A stretch of 64,000 bases of DNA. Origin: Rhododendron vialii (lineage: Eukaryota > Streptophyta > Magnoliopsida > Ericales > Ericaceae). A program made the translations under genes and the position numbers. Positions 1 through 11,900 of this stretch are shown here, one piece after another. Each line of letters starts with the position of its first letter. Position 1 is the first letter of the stretch. The stretch covers positions 4,560,001 through 4,624,000 of the forward strand of contig NC_080565.1 in the NCBI RefSeq assembly GCF_030253575.1, in the 5' to 3' direction. The notes beneath the pieces were generated by a model. It was not told where the DNA came from and searched no databases. It saw only the letters and a program-made list of their open reading frames with translations.

Positions 1-2
1 TG

Positions 3-3000
3 TCTGATGCTGTTGAAGTTGGCCTTGATTCAGTTAAGGTCCTCCCCAGTTAACCAATGCTCAGCCTATACCCACCCGATCCCTCCTCCGGACCTGTATT
101 TTGCCTCTTGTCAGAATTCATGATTTCTGATCATTTTATAATTTGTTTGGTTAACGTGTCTTAAAGTTGGATTTGAACGTGGTCTTTCCTTTACTTACTT
201 GAGCAGTCAAATGGATCCCCTCAAGTTTGTGGATTTTCACATTTCCTTGGTAAAATCTGATTTGCTGATTGCTATGTACTCTTAAGTTGGTCTTGATGCA
301 TCTATGCGTGTTTAGGAGTGTAGTGTACAACTCTAAGCAGACTATTGAATCAACTATGGCTTGAGATGATGTTTGATGTGTCATAGACTAATAATATTGA
401 ATGCATATGGGCAGATATGTTGGCCTTGTGCACAGGGATGAGGCCAGTAATTATGGTGGACTACGGTGGAAAGATGCCTGAACTGCAAGAACACCTGTGC
501 GGAGTTCTCAAGCTTAGTCAAAAGGTTTGAACATAAACTAAGTCTCTATATTAATTGGTTGAAGGTTCATTGCTAGCTGGGTATATAATCCACAAAGGCA
601 TATCCAAGTATATATGACTACAATTAGTAGTGTTCCTTTAGGATTACTTCTTCTTCTTCTTCTTCTTCATCTTTTTTTTTTTTATGGAATTCCTTTACGA
701 CTACTTTGGTGTTGTGCAAGGATGGTTTGGTATTTCATGCAGTTGCTTGGAGAAAAGTTTTTCCTTAAATATTTATGCATTATTGTTATACTCTCTTTTT
801 TGCTTGTAGAAACTTTAAGTTCCTTCTTTATATTGATGTTCCTACTTCCGTTTTAACTCCGCATATTGGTTTTGATTTGTTGGGTGGATTTGGAGGAACT
901 GTGTCAGTTCTGTAATTGCGATACTTTTTCATGCCCCTAGCATGTATTTGGAGTTTAATGCTAGGGCTCATGTAATCCATTCTGAACCTGCCATTCTTTT
1001 AACTGTTACTTTACGTCTTTACTGATATTGATTGAACTCTAATTGAAATTAGCTACGGTGTTCACTTCCAGGAATCATCCATGTTTGAGAACCTGAGAGT
1101 CATGGTTATAGAAGACATGATATACTTGATACACATTAAATGGCTTGCGGAGTTTGTTAGGTCAAGCTTAAATTCAGAAACAGAACTGCTTTTTGCAGAC
1201 CTTGAACAGGATCCTCCAAAGGTTGTTCAACAGGCTTAGGTTTTTGAAATTTTTCCCTCAGTTACTTTTTTTTTTCTTATTTTTTCTAAGCCCCTTATTC
1301 CAATTTTTCTAGATGATAATGCATGCCAAAGAAAGCTCAGTAGCGATGGAGCTTGTATCAGTTCAGAAGTGGTTTTCTTTGATCTTTCCTGTTGACAGAA
1401 TGAACAGTGATCCCTTGCCATCTCACCGAATTGACTCAATGTCCAGTGGAAAATCTAGAATAGAGGAGCTAGTAATGTCACAGTCTTCTGAACTTATTGA
1501 TCTCAGTAGGTGCATGCAAGAAACAGAAATCACCATACCAACTCTGAATGGGTAACTCTTGCTTTCACTCTGACTTGCGCATGTATTATCCTTGGTGTGT
1601 AATTTTATGTGTCTGAATTGATGTAGCTCCAATGTTATTGTCCCTTAATCTGTATTTCTCGCTTCTAGGAAGTTCTATGATAGTACTTTGTGAAAAAATG
1701 GATTCACTACATACTTGAGTCATACCGCATAGTTACATGAAACCACAGATTTTCCATTCTTAATCAAGCTGGTTTTACATGCATGCATGCATAATTTTTG
1801 TTGGTCTATTCACTGATGCTATTTCGCTTTGATTAGTGGGCATGGTTCCGTAGCAAAACAGATATAGCGGGGCCACTGTTTCAGTGGTATTCTGAGAGCA
1901 ACCACTTTTTGCATATTGCCAAAGGTTAGGTCTGTCTCCAATCCTCCCCCGCCCATAACCCCAATGATTGGGGACAACATGAGTTCTATTTGTCTGTCAT
2001 TCACTGCTTGAACCGATCTAACTCCTTAAATTTATGGGCTATAGCCTGTAGTTAAGAAAGTTTTCATAATTTGGACATAGTTTGGTTCTAATTGTTGACT
2101 TTGACATGGATTCCAATTACATGCAATTGCTTGATTGGTGACATGAATGTAAAACTTTCTATACTCTTGCAGATCCTTTGCTACCTGAATTATCTTGCTT
2201 GTCATGAATGTAAAACCTTCTATACTCTGCAAATCCTTCAGGTTTTTTATCCAATGAGGTCATATGAGATTTTTTCCCACAAGCAGGAAAAGGTCATGCC
2301 AAATGAAACTATATCAGGAAAATGTTGCTTTGAGTTCCTTTTAATTTCTCTTATTTAGAAAACTGATTTCGATATTCAATCTTTTTGGGAGGCAAACTAG
2401 TAAACCGAAGTAATGTGGTTCACCTCAAATGATTACACAAAAAGTCCAGACCAACCCCATATCCTACTTTTATATACCCTTTTTCCTGTTTGATGGTGTC
2501 AAAAAATAAATTTCATCCAGTATTGCCCATGGATTCAGATCAGAATTCAGATAGTTGAAATCGAATTACTGTTACACACGTGCATGTGAGCCAGAAATGT
2601 TTGTGATTTATTTGTTTATACCAAATTTACAGTGTGTATTTTATGCAGAAGTGTTTTATGAATCTGTTTCACATATGCATATGTTAGCAAAGGATTCTGT
2701 TCAAATAAAGTGACAAGAGATGCTGAAGACTCAATTATGGCCCATCCGAGAAGCTGGTTTTCATGTTAAACTGCCAGCAATAAAAGTGGGATTGAGTAAT
2801 AAATTTTTGCAAGATTTCGAGAGAATAGGTGTCCACTTTGTTTTCCATCAACAGCAAAAGAAGTCTTTATGATATTCTTGATGGTGGTACCATTTTGCTT
2901 AAGTGTGAAATAAATCCAGTATTTTGTTACAGATGGCTTCTTGGTTATCCAATTGTGTACTTGTTCAGCAAGGAGCATATTTCAGATGCTATATACAATC

Positions 3001-5798
3001 TTTCCACCAAGTCTCTTCATCTCTTCAAAGTTCTAGTCCGCAGGTTTGTTGTTCCTGATGCTTGCCTCTGGTTTTGATTCATAATTTTTTTTACAATGTG
3101 AAGAAAAGATTTAAAGACAAACTAGAATTGTACTAGTTGGTTTATAAGGCCGTCTTATCTCTTCGAATCTATGAATTTCTGACATGTTGGATTAGGACTT
3201 TTTTTGTGGGCTTTTACTAGTGATCTTAAAGAGAGTATATAGTCCAAAACATTCGTTCAGTGATGGCAACATCCTTTCATGTAAGGCAATGAATATAAAA
3301 GTAATATTTGAAAAAAATAAATGCCACCCCGGAGGATCTTCACATGAAGATAATTGGTTCAGTTTCTGAAGATAATTGGTTAAAGTGAAACTGAACGCCA
3401 ACTATAAATGGTATATCTTGCATTGTATGAGGTGGACTGTCATATAAAACCGATGGTTATGTGTCTCTTAGTATACCGTGTTTTTTTGTGAATCTATTCC
3501 AATATTCATTATCATGTTAATATCATCCTCTTAGAGTTTTGTTTTGTTTTAATTCGGCTTAGTGATATTGATTGAGTTGAGACGATAATTTTTTTTGTAG
3601 GAATGGTACGTCCAATAAGGAATGCCGGGATGAGGAATTGATGAGGTGAGATGAGACTTACATTACATCATTTGAGTCATACTCATGTTTGATAGCAGGT
3701 TTCGTTTTGGGGGGATTGATAGTGACGTGGAAGTAGGATTGGGATTGGTATTGGTATTGGTAATGAGGTGGTACCATTAATGAGAATATGAATCCTTCCT
3801 CTATGTTTGTTTGCAAAGGATTAGACTGTTGGATTGTTAATAACATGTTTGTTTTGGGTAAAGAAGAATTGGATTATTACATTGATTTTAAAATTTTCTC
3901 TTATCCGTAAAATGAGGGTAAAATAATCCAAAAACAGTAGAAAGAACATGTTTCGGTGATGGTTTCCTTATGATTGAGAAAAAAGAACATATTTTTCTTA
4001 TGATTTCCTTATGAATCAGTAAATATAAATGAAAAAGAAAAAAAGAAAAGAAGAGACAGGAACACAACTCTTGCAAATGAACCAGCTTTATATAGCAAGA
4101 CATTTGTGTCAATAGTTGGCAAGAACATGGGCATATGTCTTTCCGTAGTTAGCCCCATGGGATAGGATTCATAGTAACACCCCCACGCCTGGGATGGGTA
4201 ATCTGGCTGATGAGGGGGATTCGTAATCCCTTGGGATGACTAGTCCTCCCTCTACAAAGCCAAAACAAACATGGTATTAGGGGGCCCACCACCGTCACAA
4301 TCCAATCCCACCATCCGAACCTCTCATCAACCAGGCCTTTACTATCACAAAGCAGATAGTGCACGTGGGGAGTGATTAAAAGCGAAAAAATTAAGATTAT
4401 TAATTGCTATCGTACTTTTGTATGTGATAAAGCATCCAACTCAAAACCTATTAGCTATGAGTGGGAGGCCATCCACTTCATATGTTAGTTTTGGAGGTAA
4501 TTATGAACTAATGTGGACAAGCTTTAAAACTCCCTGCGTACGTGCCACCCTTGAATTTCACTTAGAGGGGTGAACAAAGAATCCATAACATACGGATTTC
4601 AACAGAACAAAGTTCACTCAAGACACAAACAACGGCGCAATCGACAAAGAGAGTCTTGTCTAAAAATCTCTAAAACTCTAGCTCGGGTACCATATCAAAA
4701 ACATCCAACTTAAACTGGTACTTGATTGGGCGGGGATCAATTTAGGCTCCTTCCCTTCCAGTTGCATAGCTGTGCTAGCAGGTACTACGAACCCTCTATC
4801 CCATGCATCTAACCAGCTCGCGTGGTTCACCGGTTCCACTGAAAATTCTCATTTGTTGAAGCGGAACATAGTGCGCTTCAGGCGCTGAGCGAGAAAGGTC
4901 TCTTCTTTTGTTTTGGTTTACAATTGGCAATGAGTGGAAGGGCTACCCATGCTCATATACTGGTTTGGAGGTAATAACTAACACATGTGGAACAAGCTCA
5001 AACAGTATGATTTGTTTTCTTTTTCGGTATAGACCATAAATTGCCTCCTAACTTAACCTGCAATCGTAGCTGAACATTTTTTCTGCGTGTATGATTTCAT
5101 TTTATATGAATCCTTGTTTTGTATAATCTTTTATTACCTCAACAGTTCCAAAATCAAACACCACACTATTGTGCAGAACCATTTGATCAGCTTATTCTCT
5201 GAAACTTCCACCTAACCTGCAAATGCAGCTGCTTCTTCTCTTCTGTTAGAAGTAGGTCTTGCCAATACTTTTCTCAGTACCGAATTGATATGCTGGCAGA
5301 AACTATGGGTCGGATCTCGGATAATGATATTAACAGTGATGATGTAGGAATTGAAAGCGTGAGAATAAAATTGATTATGTGGATTTTCAGTAAATTAAAC
5401 TATGCCTATGGGTGTCTGGGGTGCTCGATGGGTAAGTTAGATACCAACTTAACCTTTGGCATTAAACACAAAGTGGAGTTGTCCTCAGACTTTACCTAAG
5501 TTTTTTATGCTGGAATCAGAAGTCATAGGTTGGCACAAGTTTATCATGTCAACAGATTCCAGGAAAGATGTGTAGTGTTACTATTGTGATGTGCTACTGC
5601 AAGAATATTGTTAACATCATTAAAAATGCATCGAACAGTTTCTCCGTGCCTTATGAATTGAGCCTGGAAGGAAGGAATGAACCGTGGGCGGAGACGTTTA
5701 TCAGTCAAATGCGGGCAAAATGGGAAAGATGCAAGCAAGTCTGGGGTTCTCTGCATATGGAGGTTAGTAGTTGTTATCCCCAAGCAATTGTACTGTAG
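3..5798 (+). CDS. UPF0739/C1orf74-like (DUF4504) protein, 5' end outside window
   Basis: A multi-exon gene entering from the left edge. Phase-consistent exons read by eye are 3-48 (tentative; weak GTTAAC donor), 415-524, 1072-1221, 1313-1551, 2933-3043 and 5639-5798, ending at TAG. All junctions are GT/AG and the frame stays open across them. Recognisable blocks are MRPVIMVDYGGKMPELQ, VMVIEDMIYLIHIKWLAEF, GWLLGYPIVYLFSKEHISDA and, at the C-terminus, EPWAETFISQMRAKWERCKQ followed by SCYPQAIVL. I recall these as typical of the plant members of the UPF0739/C1orf74 (DUF4504) family, whose biochemical role is unknown to me. No membrane segment or targeting signal is visible in this part. The last intron (about 2.6 kb) holds degenerate repeats. 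The family name is recognition from memory; the gene model itself is better supported. Confidence 0.62.
3838..5005. repeat. Repeat-rich last intron: TIR pair and diverged interspersed repeat
   Basis: This part of the last intron of the DUF4504-like gene carries old repeats. A terminal-inverted-repeat-like pair lies at about 3838-3862 (CATGTTTGTTTTGG) and 4250-4280 (CCAAAACAAACATG), suggesting a DNA element of about 440 bp; the flanking duplication is not clean. Two diverged direct copies of a sequence containing TGAGTGG and TTTTGGAGGTAAT lie at about 4434-4535 and 4922-5005. No coding potential was seen. Confidence 0.4.
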
Positions 5799-5911
5799 TA
5801 GGAACTTGCTGAAATGGAGAAGAAAGACGATTTGTTCTCCACCAGAAATTGTATATTAGTAGTGAATAAGCAAGGTAGAATAAAGATGGTATGTTTTCGA
5901 TAGTTATGTTA

Positions 5912-5973
5912 CCTTTCAATTGATGTCATTTTTACCAGATTTCCTTTCAGTTGATGTCATTTTTACCAGATTT
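5912..5973 (+). repeat. 31-bp tandem duplication in 3' UTR
   Basis: Two copies of a 31-bp unit beginning CCTTTCARTTGATGTC (5912-5942 and 5943-5973) differ at one base. They lie about 115 bp after the stop codon of the DUF4504-like gene, probably in its 3' UTR. Confidence 0.8.
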
Positions 5974-6046
5974 TAGGTCCCCCCAAGAAATTTTGAAGAT
6001 TTTAGATAATGGAGAGGTAAAAATATGTAATTACATCATTCTCTGG

Positions 6047-6055
6047 CTACATACA

Positions 6056-6147
<92 letters not shown>

Positions 6148-6175
6148 CACATATATATATATATACACACACACA
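6047..6175. repeat. TA/CATA microsatellite
   Basis: About 130 bp of alternating (TA)n with regularly interspersed ACA steps, ending in (CA)n. The open reading frame through it encodes only Y/I/H/T low-complexity sequence and is not a gene. Confidence 0.95.
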
Positions 6176-7044
6176 TCACGATAATGTGCAGAATAAGCTA
6201 AGTGAGGAAAGAAGAATTACAACAGATCTCTATAATCATGGAGTGATTCAAGTGTATCCCTTGATCAATGGTTTGACCAAATCATTCTGATTTTAGCATA
6301 TCCTGGGAGGCATGATACATGCCTAATATGTTTGGTTAAGATTTTGACAACTTAGTATAACTAGTTCAAACAACTTTAGAATCCTAGATTTTGTAATTTT
6401 TTTTTCCCAATAAAGCGTGTCCAGGTACTCTCTTTGAAAATTTGCATGTTTGATTACTCGTACCGGAGATTCTCTTTCTGTTGTCGGGAGTTAGTGTTTT
6501 GCCATAAAAGGAATTGTTTCTTAAGCATAGTTGAAAGTGAACTTGTATTAGTTACAAGAGTGAGAAATGTACGTTGTTCCTTTACGTCACATCCTGTCGG
6601 TTGTTTTTGCGAGAATTACTGAAATTATTGGCGGTGAACTGGTTATTCCAGAATTTACATGTACCGCACATTATGTGCATGTAGCCCCATGTTTAGACTC
6701 TAGGACTAGGATATGTAACCATTAGAAGAATCCATGTTAATTTGGGCGTATAGATAAAGGGGCAATGCCATGTCGGTTACAGATAGGCTTGAGCATGCTC
6801 ACTGTAGCAGGTTCACTTAAGGTTTGTCCAGTCATCCACTTTAGAGTCCCAGAATTAGTCGATGCTGGGCATTTTATTTGCACAAAAAATTAACTTAATC
6901 GGATATTGTAACCACATGGTCTGGAGAGAGTGATGACCTATTTTGAGCCCTAGGCTGCCCTAATATTTGCTTTCAACTTACCTTTCCTCTATTCCTTTCC
7001 TATTGAATTCTTTGTTAAGAGTAAAGAAGTAAAACCTTAAAACC
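6176..7044. other. Intergenic, no gene seen
   Basis: No credible coding sequence. Around 6780-6880 there is a diverged stretch resembling the 3' half of the SINE at 7045-7228 (GGTTTGTCCAGTCATCCACTT, AATTAGTCGATG), probably an older copy. Confidence 0.5.
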
Positions 7045-7228
7045 CCAAGTGGGCAGGAGAAAGCAACTAAGGGCTTGTTCTCTAAGAGATTGTGAGTTCG
7101 AATTCCATGACAGCTAAACATTTCAAACCTTGGGGATATTGGAGGTTTGCTCAGTCATTCACTTCAAACCTTCAGAATTAATTGAGGTGCGTGCAAGGTG
7201 GCTCGAACAGCTGGTTACGAAAAAAAAA
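7045..7228 (+). mobile_element. tRNA-derived SINE
   Basis: The sequence has a pol III B-box-like GAGTTCGAATTCC near 7092, a 3' region reading AATTGAGGTGCGTGCAAG and CTCGAACAGCTGGTTA, and a terminal run of A from about 7220. That combination is typical of plant tRNA-derived SINEs. Its A-box and 5' end are not clear, so the left border is approximate. Confidence 0.6.
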
Positions 7229-7773
7229 GAGAAAATGTACCAAATGAATGCATGAATCAGTACTCATGCCAACTGGTATCAGGTCCCACTTTCATTGCAT
7301 TAATTGGCTCCTTCATTCCATTTCAGTTGAAAAAACCATTTGGTGGATCTTTCAGCCAAATATGCATTGAGTTAGCTGAAGATCTTGGTAACATTAGACT
7401 CTTTTTGATTTGTGGAGAGATTTATCAAGAACTTGATATTTAAACCAAAGCAACAGATTTGGCGTCTTGTGAGGCCAGTCCATGTGTGACTTAGCTGCGC
7501 ATTTAATCGGGGCCATCCGCTAGTGGACAGTGGAATTGGTCCGATAGAGATTAGTCATATGCAAAAATTGGCCTGAACAGCACTCAGCCCCATTCCCGTG
7601 TTACTTTGTATGATAACTGATAGAAGTCAGGACTATTCATTTTTTGAAAAATATGTAAGCAACACTCTGTTTTCAGCGACCACTGCAAAATGAACAATTC
7701 ACCAACCACTGCAAAATAAACAAGTTAGCGACCATTAATTATATAAGGTTGGACTATATTTTTGTGCCACTAA
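7229..7773. other. Intergenic, no gene seen
   Basis: No supported gene. A short local repetition around ACCACTGCAAAAT (near 7680 and 7707) is the only visible structure. Confidence 0.4.
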
Positions 7774-8140
7774 GAGCAAGTTTATCAGTCCAGCTAAAAT
7801 AGCATTTTGGGTATTTTACCTAAGCAAAACATCAAAATGGGCACTGCACCAGCTTAGGTAAAAATGGAGCTATTATCCCTTTGTAAAAAAGGTTAGCTAA
7901 ATATAGCTACGAACTGTTTATTATGTACCCATTATTGTATTAGTTTTTCCTTTCTCTCTCCTTTCTCCCTGTCCCATCCTTCCCTCCTTGTGTACACACA
8001 TGAAAAAGAAAATTAGTATTTCAATAAGGAATAGGTAAAATAGATTGTATTGGTGTAGTGTTGAAAAAAATATGAGTAGATAAAATGAAAAATGTGCACT
8101 GTTCAAGAGGTTTTTTAACAAATGACTGGTAAACTTGCTC
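7774..8140. mobile_element. Tourist-like (PIF/Harbinger) MITE, TSD TAA
   Basis: A 367-bp element with terminal inverted repeats GAGCAAGTTTATCAGTC (left) and the complement of GACTGGTAAACTTGCTC (right), flanked on both sides by TAA (7771-7773 and 8141-8143). A 3-bp TWA duplication with such ends fits Tourist/PIF-Harbinger MITEs. It encodes no transposase. Confidence 0.75.
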
Positions 8141-8320
8141 TAAAGTATTAGCTTGTAAAATTGACGATTCAAATCATGATGACGAGATCTCTGAAGATCC
8201 ATTAAAATGCACTACAACCCTATTGTGAATTTGCCACGAGGCCCGCCACTTTTGAAAAAAATATGAGCAATAGTATCCTGCCTTTCCTTGCAGATGAAAA
8301 GTGTAACCTTTACTCAAATC

Positions 8321-8650
8321 TAGGGGTGGGCATCATGCGTGTTATTTCGTATTTGTGTCATATCTGTTTAGTTTTTTGTGTTATCGTGTCGTGTTATATT
8401 CGTGTTTTGTGTCAGAAATAGCCGATTCTAACCCTCTAACTTCGTGTCGGGTTATCATGTCCTTTCATAATTTTCCAACCCGTGTGTCAAGTCATCTCGT
8501 GTTTGTGTCAGAATTCTCTCAACTCTAATCCAACATGTTAACTTTTCGTGTTATCGTATCGTGTCATATTCGTGTTTCATATCAGAAATAGCTGAATTTA
8601 ACCCGCTAACTTTGTATCAAGTTCGTGTTGGGTCAGAAATTCACACCCAT
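8321..8650. mobile_element. hAT-like non-autonomous element, 8-bp TSD
   Basis: A 330-bp element flanked by exact 8-bp duplications CTCAAATC (8313-8320 and 8651-8658). The ends are TAGGGGTGGGCA and TTCACACCCAT, imperfect inverted repeats of the hAT type. The body consists of repeated CGTGTTATCGTGTCGTG-like units and two copies of a segment around TCAGAAATAGC, i.e. repetitive subterminal sequence. The 8-bp duplication supports hAT assignment. It lies just downstream of the fructokinase stop. Confidence 0.75.
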
Positions 8651-8909
8651 CTCAAATCCCCACTCGTGCCTCTCTGAATTTAGAGAGAGAGATTGGAAAA
8701 CAAGAAGCAGCTTAACTCTCTCTTTTTTTTTTTGGTGAACAGAAGAAGCAGCTTAACTTTCCCAGGAATTCAAGTCTTGCCTTATTACAACCATGGAAGA
8801 AAAAAGAAAAGGAAAATTGAGAGAAAACTAACCTAGTTCAAAGCAATTGCAAGGAAATGCCAGCAGTCTAAAATAATTATAAAAAAAAAATGGAAAATAT
8901 TTTATTGTT

Positions 8910-11900
8910 CTATTTCCCTTTGACGAGGGTGAGGACTTCAGGTTCGGTTGGGAGAGCTGGAATGGCTCCTTTCTTGGTGGTGGTGATGGCTCCACATGCA
9001 TTTGCAAATCTCAGCACTTCCCTCAACTTTGCTTCCTCCTGCAAAATTAGTCCACATCCCAATTACATGTTCTGTTTGGCAACGTTTTGACTTCACGGTC
9101 GCGATCACATCAAAAAAACTCTCACCGGTCAGAGTTTATTGTGCAATCGTGTGGCATAAATAATACGGGGACAGAGGTATAGAGAGATATTATCGATAGA
9201 TATGGTACATGTGATGTGATTTTATTTATTTATTTTTTTTGCGAGGAAAGACCACCCCACGAGAGGGCCACTAATTGGGCCCACATGTATAGCGTAAACC
9301 TCCGGACAATCTGAAGCAACCACCGCCCCGACCCATCAGGAAAATTGCGATACCAACCCTGGAGAAGATCGAGTCGAACCCTGCCCACTTCTAGTCTTCC
9401 CCTTCCGCTAGGGCAAGCCCACGGATGGCTGTGATATGTGATTTGAACTCTCATTTTCCCTTCTTTTTCTTTTCCTCCCAAAATTCATTTACAAAACAAG
9501 TGAACAACAATCAGAATAGCATACGAGCAATGCTACCAACACATTTATAACATAAATTGCGTCTGAAGCCGTTCGATACACATGTGTTCACATATACCGA
9601 ACGGTTTCCAGACACAGTCATGTCTGTCTGGAGTTGTGTTTGTAGACTTTTTGACTACATGATATAGCAAAACACACTTACTTCAAGCACGGATCGGTCG
9701 GCGACAATCTTGCAGAGGAGAGCCCCGACGAATGAATCACCGGCACCGGTTGTATCCACTGATTTGACATGGAATCCGTCCACAGTACCGCGGAAATTCT
9801 ATGTTGCAAACAAAGAACCAATTATTCCAAGCAATAAACACACTGAAAATGAACTCAGACCTTGTTTTGCTAAGGAAAATACTTATTTTTTAAATTAAAT
9901 GTAATGTATTGTTAGAAAATAACCTATCTCGTAAAACAAAAAATAAATACTTAAAAATAAAAATCTTGACGGAACAAAGCCTTAGTCGTAATTATTTTCC
10001 TCGTATAGAGATGGAGCATTCTGAAGAACCGCATCCCCTTTTGGTAGTAACCTATTAATTCTCCTCTGACTCCACGGATGTATAAAATATTTGGCAAAAA
10101 ACAAATCGTAAGAAAGCTAATAATTGGCTGTGTTCTACAGTGGAAGTTTCCTAATAGATATATTGTACCCATCATTTGTTTTAGGCTTAAGGCCCCGTTC
10201 CAGAACTCAAAAAAAGTTCTTATTTTTTAAGAAGGTAATTTCAAGTTAAAAAATGAGGGGCTTATTAAAATCTAAAAATATGCATTATGGATATTGTTTG
10301 AAAGATCTCATTGAGATCTTTTATATGATGCAAAAAAAAATTGAAAATTTATTTTTCATTTACATTATTTTTGAGTTTGAAAATGTGAAATAAACTGCTT
10401 ATTTTTTAAGAAAGTTTCTGAAACGGAGCCTAGAAGTTTCCCTTTGAGTCAAGCACAAGGCACTTTGTGGATTCCAAGCTGTCAATAGTATTAACCAAAA
10501 AAAAATTCAAAATGTTAAGAATATTAGAGGAGCAATCAAACCACTTAGGTCTCGTTCTGCTAAGGGAAATAAGTACTTATTTTTTAAATTAAAGGTAATG
10601 TAGGCCTATTCCGGTGAGATTTATTTAATTATTTATTTTTGACTTTTCGAGACAGGTCATCATCTCACAATAATCCTCAGAGTTAGAAGAGTAAAATCAA
10701 AGCAAGTCAAAAGGTGGGCATGGGAATTGGGATGATTCTGTACAAACAGGAAATTCATAATCAAGGTGACTTTAAAGCTAATCTCAAGGAATTTTGGCCA
10801 TGTGGGTATAAGAAACCAACTAAAAGGTTTGTCTTCGAAGAGATCGCAATTTCGAAACCCACGAAAGCCAAAACATTCAAAACCGTGGAGGCCACCGTTA
10901 GCTTCAGAGCTTTACAATCAGTAGAAGTGTGCACAATCTATTTCGGATGTCCTGTTGTTGCAAAAAAAATGTGCCTCTAAAGCTCCAGGAGTACTCCTGG
11001 CGCATGATTCTTTCCGAGACATATTAATCATGCGAAGGTTTTTAAAACAAATAAAACAATGTCAAATTGTCAACTTTTAGGATCTGGGAACCATCTCACG
11101 TAAATTCTTTTTATTCTAAAAGGACAGCTATTTAAGAAATAGCACTTCTTTTTATGCATGTGAGTAAATATTGCTTGAGACGCTAATGGAGGACACCAAT
11201 ATGATACTTTAAAATCAAATAGTAAAAAGTACCCATTTTCATCATATTAAACTTGGTGGGGTTAGCTTCTTTTTTTTTTTAAATAACTAGTTATCTCGGG
11301 CTGCTCACATGTACCTAGTTTAATTTTAGGAGATTAATTCGTCCACTAATAATTCAGAGAATAATTATTAGAATCTAGTAACTTAAACCTTCTACCATTA
11401 CAGCCAATGAGCTAGAGTCCAGTTGGCATCTCCTGATCAGGGTTCAAATTCCGTCGTGAACGTTTGGGATTCAGGGCTTTTAATAGCCTACTAACTTCCT
11501 GGTTCAAATTCCGTCGTGAACGTTTGGGATTCAGGGCTTTTAATAGCCTACTAACTTCCTGCTGATGTACACAATACTGGGGAAAAATAACTTTCTAGTA
11601 TTCCACATTCTCATGAGTCATGATCAGTAAAAACTTTGATAAGATGCGTCTCTTTGCAGAGCTTTTACTCTTGGGTATATCCAGTACATCAATGAGCGAT
11701 GAACATTTTATTTAAAAAAAAAAAAGAAAACCCAAATAATTACTCTCCTTCAAGGATTTGTGGGTTAAATCCCTTTCAAAGAATGGCAGTTGTTCCCAAG
11801 GAGCAGAAAAGTAGCTTTTATACACCTACCCGTTCAAGATAGGAGGACAGAAATTTATCCACCTACCCAACACAACACAAATCAAATTAAATTAAGTAGG

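Noticed and set aside
6047-6175. Alternating TA/CATA tract as a replication origin or matrix attachment site
   Set aside because: It is simply a microsatellite; nothing in the sequence supports a function.
7045-11500. B-box-like sequences as genuine tRNA genes
   Set aside because: No cloverleaf with acceptor and anticodon stems could be drawn around them; they sit in SINE-like contexts.
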